This document shows, one piece after another, positions 50,468-62,148 of a stretch of 64,000 nucleotides of DNA. The notes beneath the pieces are model-generated. The model was not told where the DNA came from. It ran no database searches and was given only the letters and a program-made list of their open reading frames with translations. Source of the DNA: Ignavibacteria bacterium (GTDB lineage: Bacteria; Bacteroidota; Ignavibacteria; Ch128b); the NCBI GenBank assembly GCA_013177855.1, contig JABLYA010000001.1:2374983-2438982 (forward strand), written 5' to 3'. The position numbers and the translations under genes were made by a program. Each line of letters opens with the position of its first letter. Position 1 is the stretch's first letter.

Positions 50468-52593
50468 AACAATTAGTTCAGAGAATTAAAGATGGGGAGA
50501 TGAAAGTTGTTGATCTCCCCATTCCTTTTTTAAAACCAAAAGGCGTTCTTGTTAAAAATTATTTTTCACTTATTAGCGCTGGTACAGAAAGAACGACAGT
50601 TGAGTCGGGCAAAGAAAATCTTCTTATTAAAACATATAAAAATCCCGATGTAGTCAAACAAGTTTATCAAATAGTTCGGCGCGATGGCTTAATTCCAACA
50701 ATTGAAAGAATTCTGGGTAATCTGAATGATTATAAAACTCTGGGGTATAGTTCTTCTGGCGTAGTGATAGAATCATCAAGTGATAAATTTAAACCAGGTG
50801 AGCGAGTTGCTTGTGCAGGTGCAGGCTATGCAAATCATGCTGAAATTGTTTTTGTTCCAGAAAATCTATGCGTTAAACTTCCTGATAATGTCAGTTTCGA
50901 GGAAGGTGCTTTCACAACTCTTGGAGCAATAGCTCTTCAGGGTGTGAGACTTGCAAATCCAACTCTCGGTGAAAATGTCGCTGTTATCGGATTAGGATTG
51001 CTCGGATTGATTAGTGTGCAATTACTTAAGGCAAATGGATGCAAAGTAATAGGATTAGATATTTCTGAACAGGCTCTTGATTATGCAAAAAAAATGGGCT
51101 GTGATTATGTTTTGAAGAGTTCCAAAAGTGAAAAAGAAACAATTTTAAATCTGACAAATGGAATTGGGGTTGATAAAGTTCTAATTACTGCCGCAACAGA
51201 AAGCAATGAACCTATTGAACTTTCAGGTTTGATCACCAGAGAAAAAGGAAAAGTGGTTGTAGTTGGTGCAGTAAAAATGGATATTCCTCGTGGCCCATTT
51301 TATAATAAAGAGATAGAAGTTGTTATATCAAAATCGTATGGTCCCGGTCGTTATGATCCAATGTATGAAGAAATGGGAATTGATTATCCAGTCGGATATG
51401 TAAGATGGACGGAAAACAGGAATATGCAAGCTGTTGTAGAATTAATTTCTCAAGGTAAACTTGACTTTAAATCTTTAATCACTCACAAGTTTTCTATTGA
51501 TGATTATCAAAAAGCTTATGATTTGGTTTTAGGAAAGACCCAGGAGTTTTATCGTGGGATATTATTCGAGTATGCACAAGAAAAAATATCAGAGATAAAA
51601 AGTATTGATGTTTCGACAAAATCAAAACCAACCTCTAAAATTAAAATTGGATTTATTGGAGCTGGTAGTTTTGCTCAATCTTCACTTCTACCTCACCTTA
51701 AAAATTTAAATGTGGAATTGGTAAATGTTTGCACAACTGATGGACTTTCCGCAAGTAATGTTGCCAGAAAATTTGGATTTCAAAAATTTACAACCTCACC
51801 AGAGGAAATATTAAAAGACGATGAAATAAATGTTGTCTTTATCGCAACCCGTCATGATAGTCACGCGGAATATGTGAAAGAGGCACTCCTTGCAGGTAAA
51901 AAAGTTTTTGTTGAAAAACCACTTGCAACAAATTTTGACGAGTTAAAGAAAATAATTGATTTAGAAGTAGACGAAAAATTTTTATTAGTTGGTTTTAACA
52001 GGAGATTTGCAAAAAGTATTGTTGATATCAAAAATCATTTTCCTTCAGGTCCTTTTAATTTTCTTTATCGTGTGAATGCTGGCAAGCTTCCTCTTAATCA
52101 TTGGACTCAATGGGAAGAGCAAGGTGGAAGGATTATTGGGGAAGTCTGTCATTTTGTGGATACATTATCATTTATTTGCAACTCTAATCCAAAGCAGGTC
52201 TTTGCTCAATCAATTTCATTAAAACAGGGTCTGGATAAGGAAGAAGATACAGTTCACATCATTTTGAAATTTGAAGATGGCTCAATTGGAACTATCATTT
52301 ATCAATCAAATGCAGATTCATCAATTCCTAAAGAATATCTCGAAGTTTCAGCATTGCAGAAGTCAGCTGTATTGCACAACTTTGAAAAAGTTGACTTTTT
52401 CTCAGGAGGTAAAATTAAATCCAAAAAATATTTTGGCAAAGGACACAAAGAAGAAGTTGAAGCTTTCATAAATGCAATTAAAAATGGGGGAAAATCACCA
52501 ATAGATTTGAATTCATTGTTTTTAACGACACTAACAACTTTTGCAATCATTGAGTCTCTCAGAACAAACAAACCTGTGGATATAAGTCTATAA
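50464..52593 (+). CDS. Bi-domain oxidoreductase: MDR dehydrogenase fused to Gfo/Idh/MocA oxidoreductase
   Basis: A 709-residue fusion. Residues 1-375 are a medium-chain dehydrogenase/reductase: SAGTERTTVESGKENLL, GYSSSGVVIE, the nucleotide motif VIGLGLLGLISVQLL and a proline-rich KMDIPRGPFYNKE. The usual catalytic zinc cysteine is not evident. Residues 390-709 are a Gfo/Idh/MocA oxidoreductase: IGFIGAGSFAQSSLLPHL (NAD site), FVEKPLATN (EKP motif) and a C-terminal sheet domain. Such fusions occur in polysaccharide gene clusters but have no settled reaction. Overlap with ugd suggests a UDP-sugar or uronate-derived substrate; this is an inference. Confidence 0.87.
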   Translation: MKQLVQRIKDGEMKVVDLPIPFLKPKGVLVKNYFSLISAGTERTTVESGKENLLIKTYKNPDVVKQVYQIVRRDGLIPTIERILGNLNDYKTLGYSSSGVVIESSSDKFKPGERVACAGAGYANHAEIVFVPENLCVKLPDNVSFEEGAFTTLGAIALQGVRLANPTLGENVAVIGLGLLGLISVQLLKANGCKVIGLDISEQALDYAKKMGCDYVLKSSKSEKETILNLTNGIGVDKVLITAATESNEPIELSGLITREKGKVVVVGAVKMDIPRGPFYNKEIEVVISKSYGPGRYDPMYEEMGIDYPVGYVRWTENRNMQAVVELISQGKLDFKSLITHKFSIDDYQKAYDLVLGKTQEFYRGILFEYAQEKISEIKSIDVSTKSKPTSKIKIGFIGAGSFAQSSLLPHLKNLNVELVNVCTTDGLSASNVARKFGFQKFTTSPEEILKDDEINVVFIATRHDSHAEYVKEALLAGKKVFVEKPLATNFDELKKIIDLEVDEKFLLVGFNRRFAKSIVDIKNHFPSGPFNFLYRVNAGKLPLNHWTQWEEQGGRIIGEVCHFVDTLSFICNSNPKQVFAQSISLKQGLDKEEDTVHIILKFEDGSIGTIIYQSNADSSIPKEYLEVSALQKSAVLHNFEKVDFFSGGKIKSKKYFGKGHKEEVEAFINAIKNGGKSPIDLNSLFLTTLTTFAIIESLRTNKPVDISL

Positions 52594-52622
52594 TTCATCT
52601 CTATTGATGGAATTTTTAATTG

Positions 52623-52654
52623 TTTGCAAATCTGATGATGGAAAGATATATTAA
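52623..52654 (+). promoter_or_regulatory. Possible promoter before mutL
   Basis: TTTG (52623-52626), 20 bases, TATATTAA (52647-52654). The -33 element is perfect; the -7 box matches TAnnTT but not the final TG. It falls in the 81-base gap before mutL, which holds nothing else recognisable. Confidence 0.3.
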
Positions 52655-52674
52655 ATTCAAAATTATCGAAGGCT

Positions 52675-54519
52675 ATGCAGAGAATAAAAATATTACCTGA
52701 AAATGTTGCTTCAAAAATTGCAGCTGGTGAAGTTGTTCAAAGACCTGAATCGGTTGTAAAAGAATTAATCGAAAATTCCATCGATGCTAAGGCTCAACAC
52801 ATTACATTGATTATTAAGGATGCTGGTAAGACATTGATCCAGGTAATTGATGATGGGATCGGAATGTCAGCTGAAGACGCAAAACTAGCCTTTTATCGTC
52901 ACTCTACCAGTAAAATTTCTGATATTGATGATCTTGAAAGAATTACGACACTTGGTTTTAGAGGAGAAGCTCTTTATTCAATTGCATCTGTATCGAGAGT
53001 TGAACTGAAAACGAAAACTGCGGAAGAAGAACTCGGTACTCAGCTTATTATCGAAGGCGGAAATATTTTAGAACAAAATCAGATAAACTGTGAAATAGGA
53101 ACGAACATAAGTATAAAAAATTTATTCTTTAATGTCCCGGCTAGACGAAATTTTCTCAAATCAAATGCAACAGAGTTTAAACATATCTATGATACTTTTC
53201 AAAGAATTAGTTTAAGTTTTACAAATCTTCGTTTTACTTTTATCGATGATGAAAAACTTGTAGTTGAACTTCCCCCATCTTCAATTGAAAAAAGAATACA
53301 ATATTACTTCGGAGAGTCATTTTTAGAATCTCTAATTCCAGTAAATTTTGAGTCTGACCAAATTAAATTATGGGGCTACATCGGTGCACCACATTTTGCC
53401 AAAAAGGCAAAAGGACAACAATTTTTATTTTTGAACGGAAGATTTGTGATTAACGAGTCTATTTCACATGCCGTTTACAGAGGCTATGAGCATTTGCTTG
53501 AGAAAGGTGAATATCCGTTTTATCTTCTTTACCTGAATCTTGATCCAAAACATATTGATGTCAATGTTCATCCTTCAAAACTAGAAGTTAAATTTGATGA
53601 CGAAAATTTAATTTACTCATCAATTTATACAGCAGTTAAAGAGGCGCTCTCAACTAAAGATTTCACACCTCAGATTGAATTATCTGAGCTTGATGATTTC
53701 ACAAGAACAAGATTTAAGAATCCTGTTGTCGATCCAAATAGTTTTATCGCCAGAGAAATTTATGGTGAGCCGAAAAAACCTGTTTCTTCTACAATTTCAA
53801 TTCCGATTCAACCAGCTCAAAAAAAATCAGAATTAAGTGGTGATTTAGACTCGATGATTGATATTGTGGAACACACCAAACAAATAGTTAATTCCTTCTC
53901 GTTTGAAAAATCAGAAGAAGAAAAAGAAACAGTAGTAACTCGTCAGGTTTGGCAGCTTCACAATAAATATATTTTAACTCCAATCAAAAATGGTTTGATG
54001 ATAATTGATCAACATATCGCTCATGAAAGAATCCTTTATGAAAAAGCAATTCAAAGTATAGAAAATTCAATTCCACTTTCACAGCAATTATTATTTCCAC
54101 AGACAATTGAGCTATCAAAACCAGATTTTGAATTGGTTCTGGAATTGAAAGATTATCTGGAAAAAATTGGCTTCGATATCAGACCTTTTGGCAAAAACAC
54201 TTTAATTATAAATGGAATTCCACAGGATATCAAACCTGGTAAAGAGAAAGAAATTCTTCTTGAGATTTTAGAAATGTATCGTGAATTTGCATTAACGAAT
54301 GTAACCAATGAAAAAGATAATCTTGCAAAATCATTCGCATGTAAATCTGCAATCAAAGCTGGGGATCCATTGACCGAAAAAGAGATGATTTCTCTTATTG
54401 ATAATTTATTCGCGACCAAAATTCCTTATGTGTGTCCCCATGGAAGGCCTGTTTTCATTAAACTCACTATCGATGAACTCGATAGGAGATTCGGCAGAAC
54501 CGTAAATAAAGAAGATTAA
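52675..54519 (+). CDS. mutL: DNA mismatch repair protein MutL (nickase type)
   Basis: A 614-residue MutL of normal length. The GHKL ATPase motifs are ELIENSIDAKA, DDGIGMS and GFRGEALYSI. The transducer domain follows, with the HIDVNVHPSKLEVKF segment. The C-terminal domain has the endonuclease signature as DQHIAHERILYEK (DQHAxxExxxxE with Ala replaced by Ile), ACKSAIKAGDPL and CPHGRPVFIKL. MutL proteins of this kind nick DNA themselves, so a MutH partner is not needed. The Ala-to-Ile change in the DQHA motif is minor because the metal-binding Asp, His and Glu remain. mutS is not in the window. Confidence 0.96.
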   Translation: MQRIKILPENVASKIAAGEVVQRPESVVKELIENSIDAKAQHITLIIKDAGKTLIQVIDDGIGMSAEDAKLAFYRHSTSKISDIDDLERITTLGFRGEALYSIASVSRVELKTKTAEEELGTQLIIEGGNILEQNQINCEIGTNISIKNLFFNVPARRNFLKSNATEFKHIYDTFQRISLSFTNLRFTFIDDEKLVVELPPSSIEKRIQYYFGESFLESLIPVNFESDQIKLWGYIGAPHFAKKAKGQQFLFLNGRFVINESISHAVYRGYEHLLEKGEYPFYLLYLNLDPKHIDVNVHPSKLEVKFDDENLIYSSIYTAVKEALSTKDFTPQIELSELDDFTRTRFKNPVVDPNSFIAREIYGEPKKPVSSTISIPIQPAQKKSELSGDLDSMIDIVEHTKQIVNSFSFEKSEEEKETVVTRQVWQLHNKYILTPIKNGLMIIDQHIAHERILYEKAIQSIENSIPLSQQLLFPQTIELSKPDFELVLELKDYLEKIGFDIRPFGKNTLIINGIPQDIKPGKEKEILLEILEMYREFALTNVTNEKDNLAKSFACKSAIKAGDPLTEKEMISLIDNLFATKIPYVCPHGRPVFIKLTIDELDRRFGRTVNKED

Positions 54520-54534
54520 AAAGCGAGGGTAAAA

Positions 54535-56190
54535 ATGGGAAACAATGATTTAAAGGAGAAAAAACTCCAATGGAAAAAAGAGGCTGAATCTCAGCCAACA
54601 ATTCCAATCACTTTCAACTCAATCAGCGGCAATAAGGTAGAAATTCTTTACACTCCTGATGATCTTGGAGATTTTGATTACGAAAGAGATCTTGGTTTTC
54701 CCGGTGAGTTTCCATTTACTCGTGGAATACATAAAAATATGTATCGGGGAAGATTGTGGACAATGCGGCAATTTGCAGGATTTGGAACACCTGAAGACAC
54801 AAACAAAAGATTTAAGTATTTACTTGAACATGGGCAAACGGGTCTCTCTGTTGCATTTGATTTACCAACTTTAATGGGCTGGGATGCAGACGCTCCAATG
54901 TCAGAAGGTGAAGTCGGAATTTGTGGTGTTTCGGTTTCTTCACTTGTTGATATGGAAAAACTTTTTGATGGAATTCCACTCGGTGAAGTTTCAACTTCTA
55001 TGACTATTAACTCACCAGCTGCAATGATTTTCGCTTTTTATCTTGCTGTTGCTGAAAAACAGGGCGTTGATTTCAAAAAATTAAGAGGAACTTTACAGAA
55101 CGATATTTTGAAAGAATACATCGCTCAAAAAGAATACATTTTTCCGCCGAGACCTTCGCTTAAAATTATTGTCGATATGATTGAATACTGCACCAATGAA
55201 GTTCCACAATGGAATCCCGTCTCAATTTCAGGTTACCACATTCGTGAAGCTGGTTCAACTGCGGCTCAAGAACTCGCATTCACACTTGCTGATGGATTTG
55301 CTTACATCGAAGCGTGTATTGAACGAGGTATGGATGTAGACTCATTTGCACCACGACTTTCGTTTTTCTTTAATTCTCACTTAGATTTTTTTGAAGAGAT
55401 AGCAAAATTTAGAGCGGCTCGAAGAATTTATGCTCGACGGATGAAAGAAGTTTACAAAGCAAAAAATCCGAGAAGCTGGTGGCTAAGATTTCATACTCAA
55501 ACTGCGGGATGTTCGTTGACAGCTCAACAGCCTGAAAATAATATTATTAGAACAGCTTTTGAAGCACTTGCAGCTGTATTAGGCGGAACTCAATCTTTAC
55601 ATACAAATTCAATGGATGAGACACTCGCACTTCCCAGTGAGAAAGCTGTTAAAATCGCATTGCGGACTCAACAAATTATTGCTTATGAAACGGGTGTGAT
55701 TAATACAATCGATCCACTCGGAGGAAGTTATTATATCGAAGCTTTAACAAATCGTCTGGAAGAAGAAGCAAATGAATATTTCAGAAAGATTGATGAACTT
55801 GGCGGGGTAATCCCAGCTATTGAAATGGGATTCTTCCAGAAAGAGATCGCAAATGCAGCTTATCGTTATCAGAAAGAGATTGAAGAAAAGCAAAGAATAA
55901 TTGTTGGTGTTAATGAGTTTGTGGAGAAGGAAGAAAAAATTGAAATTCCAATTCTTTACATTCCGCCAGAAGTTGAAATCAAACAAAGAGAAGCTTTAGC
56001 AAAACTTCGTCAGGAAAGAAATAATGAAATTGTAAAAGAAAAACTTGAAGCATTGCATCAGGCTGCTGTTGATGAGAAAAATATTATGCCTTATGTGCTT
56101 GATTGTGCAAGAAATTATGTAACTCTAGGTGAAATGGTTGATGAACTCAAAAAAGTTTATGGTATTTATGAAGAAAGCATTGTTTTCTGA
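54535..56190 (+). CDS. Methylmalonyl-CoA mutase, large (catalytic) subunit, split form
   Basis: A 551-residue protein that matches only the catalytic TIM-barrel half of methylmalonyl-CoA mutase. Motifs: [19 protein letters not shown] (substrate tyrosine region), [34 protein letters not shown] (active-site His), [20 protein letters not shown] and [12 protein letters not shown]. The cobalamin-binding DxHxxG domain is missing, as in the archaeal and Bacteroidota split enzymes where it is a separate gene. That partner is not visible here. Isomerisation of methylmalonyl-CoA and succinyl-CoA (propionate metabolism) is most likely; related mutases such as isobutyryl-CoA mutase differ in the RLWTMRQ region. 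The UbiA gene overlaps its 3' end. Confidence 0.92.
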   Translation: MGNNDLKEKKLQWKKEAESQPTIPITFNSISGNKVEILYTPDDLGDFDYERDLGFPGEFPFTRGIHKNMYRGRLWTMRQFAGFGTPEDTNKRFKYLLEHGQTGLSVAFDLPTLMGWDADAPMSEGEVGICGVSVSSLVDMEKLFDGIPLGEVSTSMTINSPAAMIFAFYLAVAEKQGVDFKKLRGTLQNDILKEYIAQKEYIFPPRPSLKIIVDMIEYCTNEVPQWNPVSISGYHIREAGSTAAQELAFTLADGFAYIEACIERGMDVDSFAPRLSFFFNSHLDFFEEIAKFRAARRIYARRMKEVYKAKNPRSWWLRFHTQTAGCSLTAQQPENNIIRTAFEALAAVLGGTQSLHTNSMDETLALPSEKAVKIALRTQQIIAYETGVINTIDPLGGSYYIEALTNRLEEEANEYFRKIDELGGVIPAIEMGFFQKEIANAAYRYQKEIEEKQRIIVGVNEFVEKEEKIEIPILYIPPEVEIKQREALAKLRQERNNEIVKEKLEALHQAAVDEKNIMPYVLDCARNYVTLGEMVDELKKVYGIYEESIVF

Positions 56191-57079
56191 AATAAAAGAT
56201 CTTTTACAGCTTATTCGTGTAAAACAGTGGATTAAAAATTTTTTCTTATTTGCACCGCTGATTTTTTCGCATCATTTGTTTCAGACTGATTATTTGTTTA
56301 CAGTTATTCAGGCATTTATTGCATTCTGTTTTATTTCAAGCGTAGTTTATATAATAAATGATATAGCCGATCTTGAACAGGACAAAAATCATCCAGTAAA
56401 GAAAAATCGTCCATTACCTTCAGGCAAAATTTCTAAATCAACTGCAATTTTGATTTCATTAATTTTCTTCATTGGAATGGTCAGCCTGGCTTACAATTTG
56501 AACACGAAGTTTAAAATTGCTATCGCAACTTATTTCATTATTAATATCCTGTATAGTTTCAAATTAAAGCAGATTGTTTTGCTCGATATTTTTTTCATTG
56601 CTTTCGGTTTTATGATTAGAATAATTGCCGGTGGTTGGGTTATCAATGTTTACATTTCAAGCTGGTTAATCCTTACAACTTTATTTCTCTCATTATTTCT
56701 TGCAGTGACTAAAAGAAGAAGTGAGCTTGCTGTAATCGATAATAATTCAAGCACGAGAAAAGTTCTGGAACAGTATTCTATCAATTTTGCAGATCAAATG
56801 GCTACAATTGCAGCTGCGGGTACTGTAATCTCTTATGCGCTTTATACTGTCTCCGAAAGAACAAAAGAGTTATTCCATACAGAAAATTTGATATTTACAA
56901 CTCCGTTTGTTGTGTATGGAATTTTCAGATATCTTTATTTAGTGCATAAGAAGAATCTTGGAGAAAATCCAACATATATTGTGACTTCAGATTTACCAAT
57001 GATCATTAACATTCTGCTCTGGATTTTGTTTTCAATTGGCATTATATATAAACAAAAGTTTAATATTTCGTTGTGGTGA
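56168..57079 (+). CDS. UbiA-family prenyltransferase (decaprenyl-phosphate phosphoribosyltransferase-like)
   Basis: A 303-residue membrane prenyltransferase with about eight or nine helices. [18 protein letters not shown] at the start and the first Asp motif [24 protein letters not shown] match the subgroup that includes decaprenyl-phosphate 5-phosphoribosyltransferase. Those enzymes join a polyprenyl phosphate to PRPP; the substrate here is not proven. The second Asp motif was not sharply defined. Several in-frame ATGs exist (56129, 56159, 56168). The ATG at 56168 gives the usual short N-terminus but still overlaps the mutase gene by 23 bases, and no ribosome-binding site settles the start. 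Confidence 0.8.
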   Translation: MKKALFSEIKDLLQLIRVKQWIKNFFLFAPLIFSHHLFQTDYLFTVIQAFIAFCFISSVVYIINDIADLEQDKNHPVKKNRPLPSGKISKSTAILISLIFFIGMVSLAYNLNTKFKIAIATYFIINILYSFKLKQIVLLDIFFIAFGFMIRIIAGGWVINVYISSWLILTTLFLSLFLAVTKRRSELAVIDNNSSTRKVLEQYSINFADQMATIAAAGTVISYALYTVSERTKELFHTENLIFTTPFVVYGIFRYLYLVHKKNLGENPTYIVTSDLPMIINILLWILFSIGIIYKQKFNISLW

Positions 57080-57540
57080 TGCGAAGTTTTTTAATTTTGA
57101 TTTTAATTTTTTGTGCTGGATGTTTCATAATTTCAAAAACAGAAGATCCAAAAGTCTTTGAAATAAAAAATGAACAGCTTGATATGTGGTTTGATGCAAT
57201 GCCTAAAGTCGATTCAAAATCATTGTTTCGTGTCAATCTGGATTTAGAATTGAAAAATGTTTCAAGCAAAGGAGTAGAGATTGATTCAATAATTTATGAA
57301 CTTGTTTTATCTAATGATCAGGTATTATCATTCAAAGATGGGAATTACTCTTCAAGTTTTTTCTTAGATTCAGGGGAAATTAAAAATCTTAAAACTTTGA
57401 AACATCTTGGACTTATTAGACAAATTCCTCAGAATGCTAGACAGGTGAATTTTTCTGTAACGATCTTTTTTAGAATGGATAGTAAGACTTACTCACAAAA
57501 ATTTTTCTTAAAGTCACAGGAATTTGAGATAGTTTATTAA
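57079..57540 (+). CDS. Putative lipoprotein, function unknown
   Basis: A 153-residue protein with a lipoprotein signal (lipobox [20 protein letters not shown]). The mature part begins with ISKTEDPKVFEIKN and forms a predicted beta-sandwich (FRVNLDLELKNVSSKGVEID), reminiscent of LEA-14/WHy-type domains. The ATG at 57079 overlaps the prenyltransferase stop (TGATG); a TTG-free upstream extension from 57073 is possible but unneeded. It was not recognised as a named family. It lies two bases before the CorC-like gene, so all three are probably co-transcribed. Confidence 0.72.
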   Translation: MRSFLILILIFCAGCFIISKTEDPKVFEIKNEQLDMWFDAMPKVDSKSLFRVNLDLELKNVSSKGVEIDSIIYELVLSNDQVLSFKDGNYSSSFFLDSGEIKNLKTLKHLGLIRQIPQNARQVNFSVTIFFRMDSKTYSQKFFLKSQEFEIVY

Positions 57541-57541
57541 A

Positions 57542-60223
<2,682 letters not shown>

Positions 60224-60243
60224 ATTGAATTTATCTTTCTTAT

Positions 60244-60275
60244 AGCCGGGAATTTTTCTCGGCTTTTTTATTTTT
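60244..60275 (+). terminator. Rho-independent terminator after yajC
   Basis: AGCCGGGA (60244-60251), loop ATTTT, TCTCGGCT (60257-60264) with one G-U pair, followed by a T-rich run (TTTTTATTTTT). It is the clearest classical terminator in the window. Confidence 0.9.
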
Positions 60276-60299
60276 AAATAAAACTTTCGAATAGAAAAT

Positions 60300-60722
60300 A
60301 TGTCGTACAAATTTCTGGATCACACTTCAGATATCGGAATTGAGGTTAAGTCTTCAAGCATTCAAGAAGCATTTGTTGAATCAATCTATGGTTTGCTTGA
60401 AATAATTTTTGGTAAATCTCTGATAGAATTCGATTCCAATTCAGATTACGAAGTTTTGGAGGTTTCGAGCATTGATAGAGAAAGTCTGCTTGTCGATACT
60501 TTGAATGAAATCTTATTTTTGATTGATACAAAAAAAATAATTCCATTGAAACCAGAAATTCTTGAAATGAGTAATAATTTTTTGAAATTAAGATATAAAC
60601 CTTGTCAATTTGATTATCAGAATTTCCCAATTCATCTTTATGTTAAAGCTGTAACTTTTCATCAACTTGAAATCAAAGAAATCGAAAATCAAACAGAAAT
60701 TAAATTTTTCGTTGATATATGA
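60300..60722 (+). CDS. Archease (RtcB activator)
   Basis: A 140-residue protein of the archease family, normal length. The N-terminal YKFLDHTSDIGIEVKS holds the conserved Asp residues of the metal site, and the C-terminal part ends with the typical VKAVTFHQLEIKEIE. Archease speeds guanylylation of RtcB and broadens its nucleotide use. It overlaps rtcB by four bases (ATGA), which makes the functional pairing secure. It starts 24 bases after the U tract of the yajC terminator. No clear ribosome-binding site or promoter box of the TAnnTTTG kind was found in the gap. Confidence 0.93.
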   Translation: MSYKFLDHTSDIGIEVKSSSIQEAFVESIYGLLEIIFGKSLIEFDSNSDYEVLEVSSIDRESLLVDTLNEILFLIDTKKIIPLKPEILEMSNNFLKLRYKPCQFDYQNFPIHLYVKAVTFHQLEIKEIENQTEIKFFVDI

Positions 60723-62146
60723 TAATCGAAAAAATCACTGACTATAAATACAGAATTCCGAAATCTAATTTCCCGTTCATGCGGGTTGACGGCATTGTTT
60801 ATGCTGACGAAGACTTGCTCGAATCAATAAAAAATGATAAAACTATTGAACAAATTGCAAATACTGCATCATTGCCAGGCATTGTTGGATATTCACTTGG
60901 TATGCCCGATGCACATCAGGGTTATGGATTTGCAATTGGCGGAGTTGCTGCAGTTGATTTGAAAGAAGGAGTGGTCTCACCAGGTGGAATTGGTTACGAT
61001 ATTAATTGTGGTGTGCGTTTGCTTGCAACTGATCTTGAATTTGACGATGTAAAACCGAAATTAGAAGAGCTGGTTAAACAACTTTTTCACGAAATTCCTT
61101 CTGGTACAGGTCGAGGCGGTGATTTGAAATTGAGCTACGCTGAACTGGATGAAGTTATGAAACTCGGAATTGATTGGGCAATACAGAATAAATATGCAAA
61201 ACCAGAGGATAAAGATTTCATCGAAGAATACGGTAGACTTCCAAATGCTAATCCCGATATGGTTTCTAATAAGGCAAAGGAAAGAGGTCGTGATCAATTA
61301 GGTACACTTGGTTCAGGAAATCACTTTGCTGAAGTGCAAATTGTTCAAGAAATTTTTGATGAAGAAGTCGCGCGCGGTTTTGGTTTACACAAAAATCAAA
61401 TTGTTGTATTGATACATACAGGTTCGAGAGGACTTGGTCATCAAGTTTGTACAGATTACTTAAAAGAAATGGACGCAGCAATGAAAAACTATGGAATTAA
61501 GGTTCCAGATAGAGAGCTTGCATGCGTTCCAATTGATTCCAGAGAAGGAAAAAGATATTTGCAAGCAATGGCTTCGGCGGCAAATTTTGCATTCAATAAT
61601 CGTCAATTGATTACTTTCAATGTCAGGAATGTTTTTAAACGATTATTTAAAACTGACAAAGTACGAATTGTTTATGATGTCTGTCACAATATTGCAAAAG
61701 TTGAAGAGCATAATGTTTTTGGAAAGAAGATGACAGTTTTAGTTCATCGTAAAGGTGCAACACGCGCATTTCCGAAAGGGCATCCAGCATTACCAGAAGT
61801 TTATCGTGAGATTGGTCAACCAGTAATTATTCCTGGAAGTATGGGAACTTATTCTTATGTTCTGGTTGGAACCGAGAAAGCAATGGAAGAAACATTTGGC
61901 TCAACCTGTCATGGTGCTGGTAGAACTCTTTCAAGACACAAAGCAAAAAAAATGATGTCAGCTGAAGAAGCTGTTAGTAAACTAAAAGAAAGGGGAGTTT
62001 TCATTCAAGCGACAACTAAATCGGGAATCACCGAAGAAATTCCAGAAGCATATAAAAATGTTTCCCAGGTTGTAGAAGTTGTACATCAAGCTGGCATTTC
62101 TAAAAAAGTCGCCAAATTAAAACCAATCGGTGTAATTAAAGGTTAA
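60719..62146 (+). CDS. rtcB: RNA-splicing ligase RtcB
   Basis: A 475-residue RtcB of normal length that joins RNA 3'-phosphate or 2',3'-cyclic phosphate ends to 5'-OH ends using GTP and Mn2+. Metal and nucleotide motifs: GYDINCGVRLLATDL (Cys ligand), GSGNHFAEVQ, HTGSRGLGHQV, VCHNIAKVEEH, HRKGATRAFPKG, GSMGTYSYVLVG, and TCHGAGRTLSRHKAK with the guanylylated His. All parts are intact. The gene is coupled to archease upstream. No RtcR-type sigma-54 regulator or RtcA cyclase is near, so it may be constitutive. Its substrate in this organism is not known. Confidence 0.96.
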   Translation: MIIEKITDYKYRIPKSNFPFMRVDGIVYADEDLLESIKNDKTIEQIANTASLPGIVGYSLGMPDAHQGYGFAIGGVAAVDLKEGVVSPGGIGYDINCGVRLLATDLEFDDVKPKLEELVKQLFHEIPSGTGRGGDLKLSYAELDEVMKLGIDWAIQNKYAKPEDKDFIEEYGRLPNANPDMVSNKAKERGRDQLGTLGSGNHFAEVQIVQEIFDEEVARGFGLHKNQIVVLIHTGSRGLGHQVCTDYLKEMDAAMKNYGIKVPDRELACVPIDSREGKRYLQAMASAANFAFNNRQLITFNVRNVFKRLFKTDKVRIVYDVCHNIAKVEEHNVFGKKMTVLVHRKGATRAFPKGHPALPEVYREIGQPVIIPGSMGTYSYVLVGTEKAMEETFGSTCHGAGRTLSRHKAKKMMSAEEAVSKLKERGVFIQATTKSGITEEIPEAYKNVSQVVEVVHQAGISKKVAKLKPIGVIKG

Positions 62147-62148
62147 TT

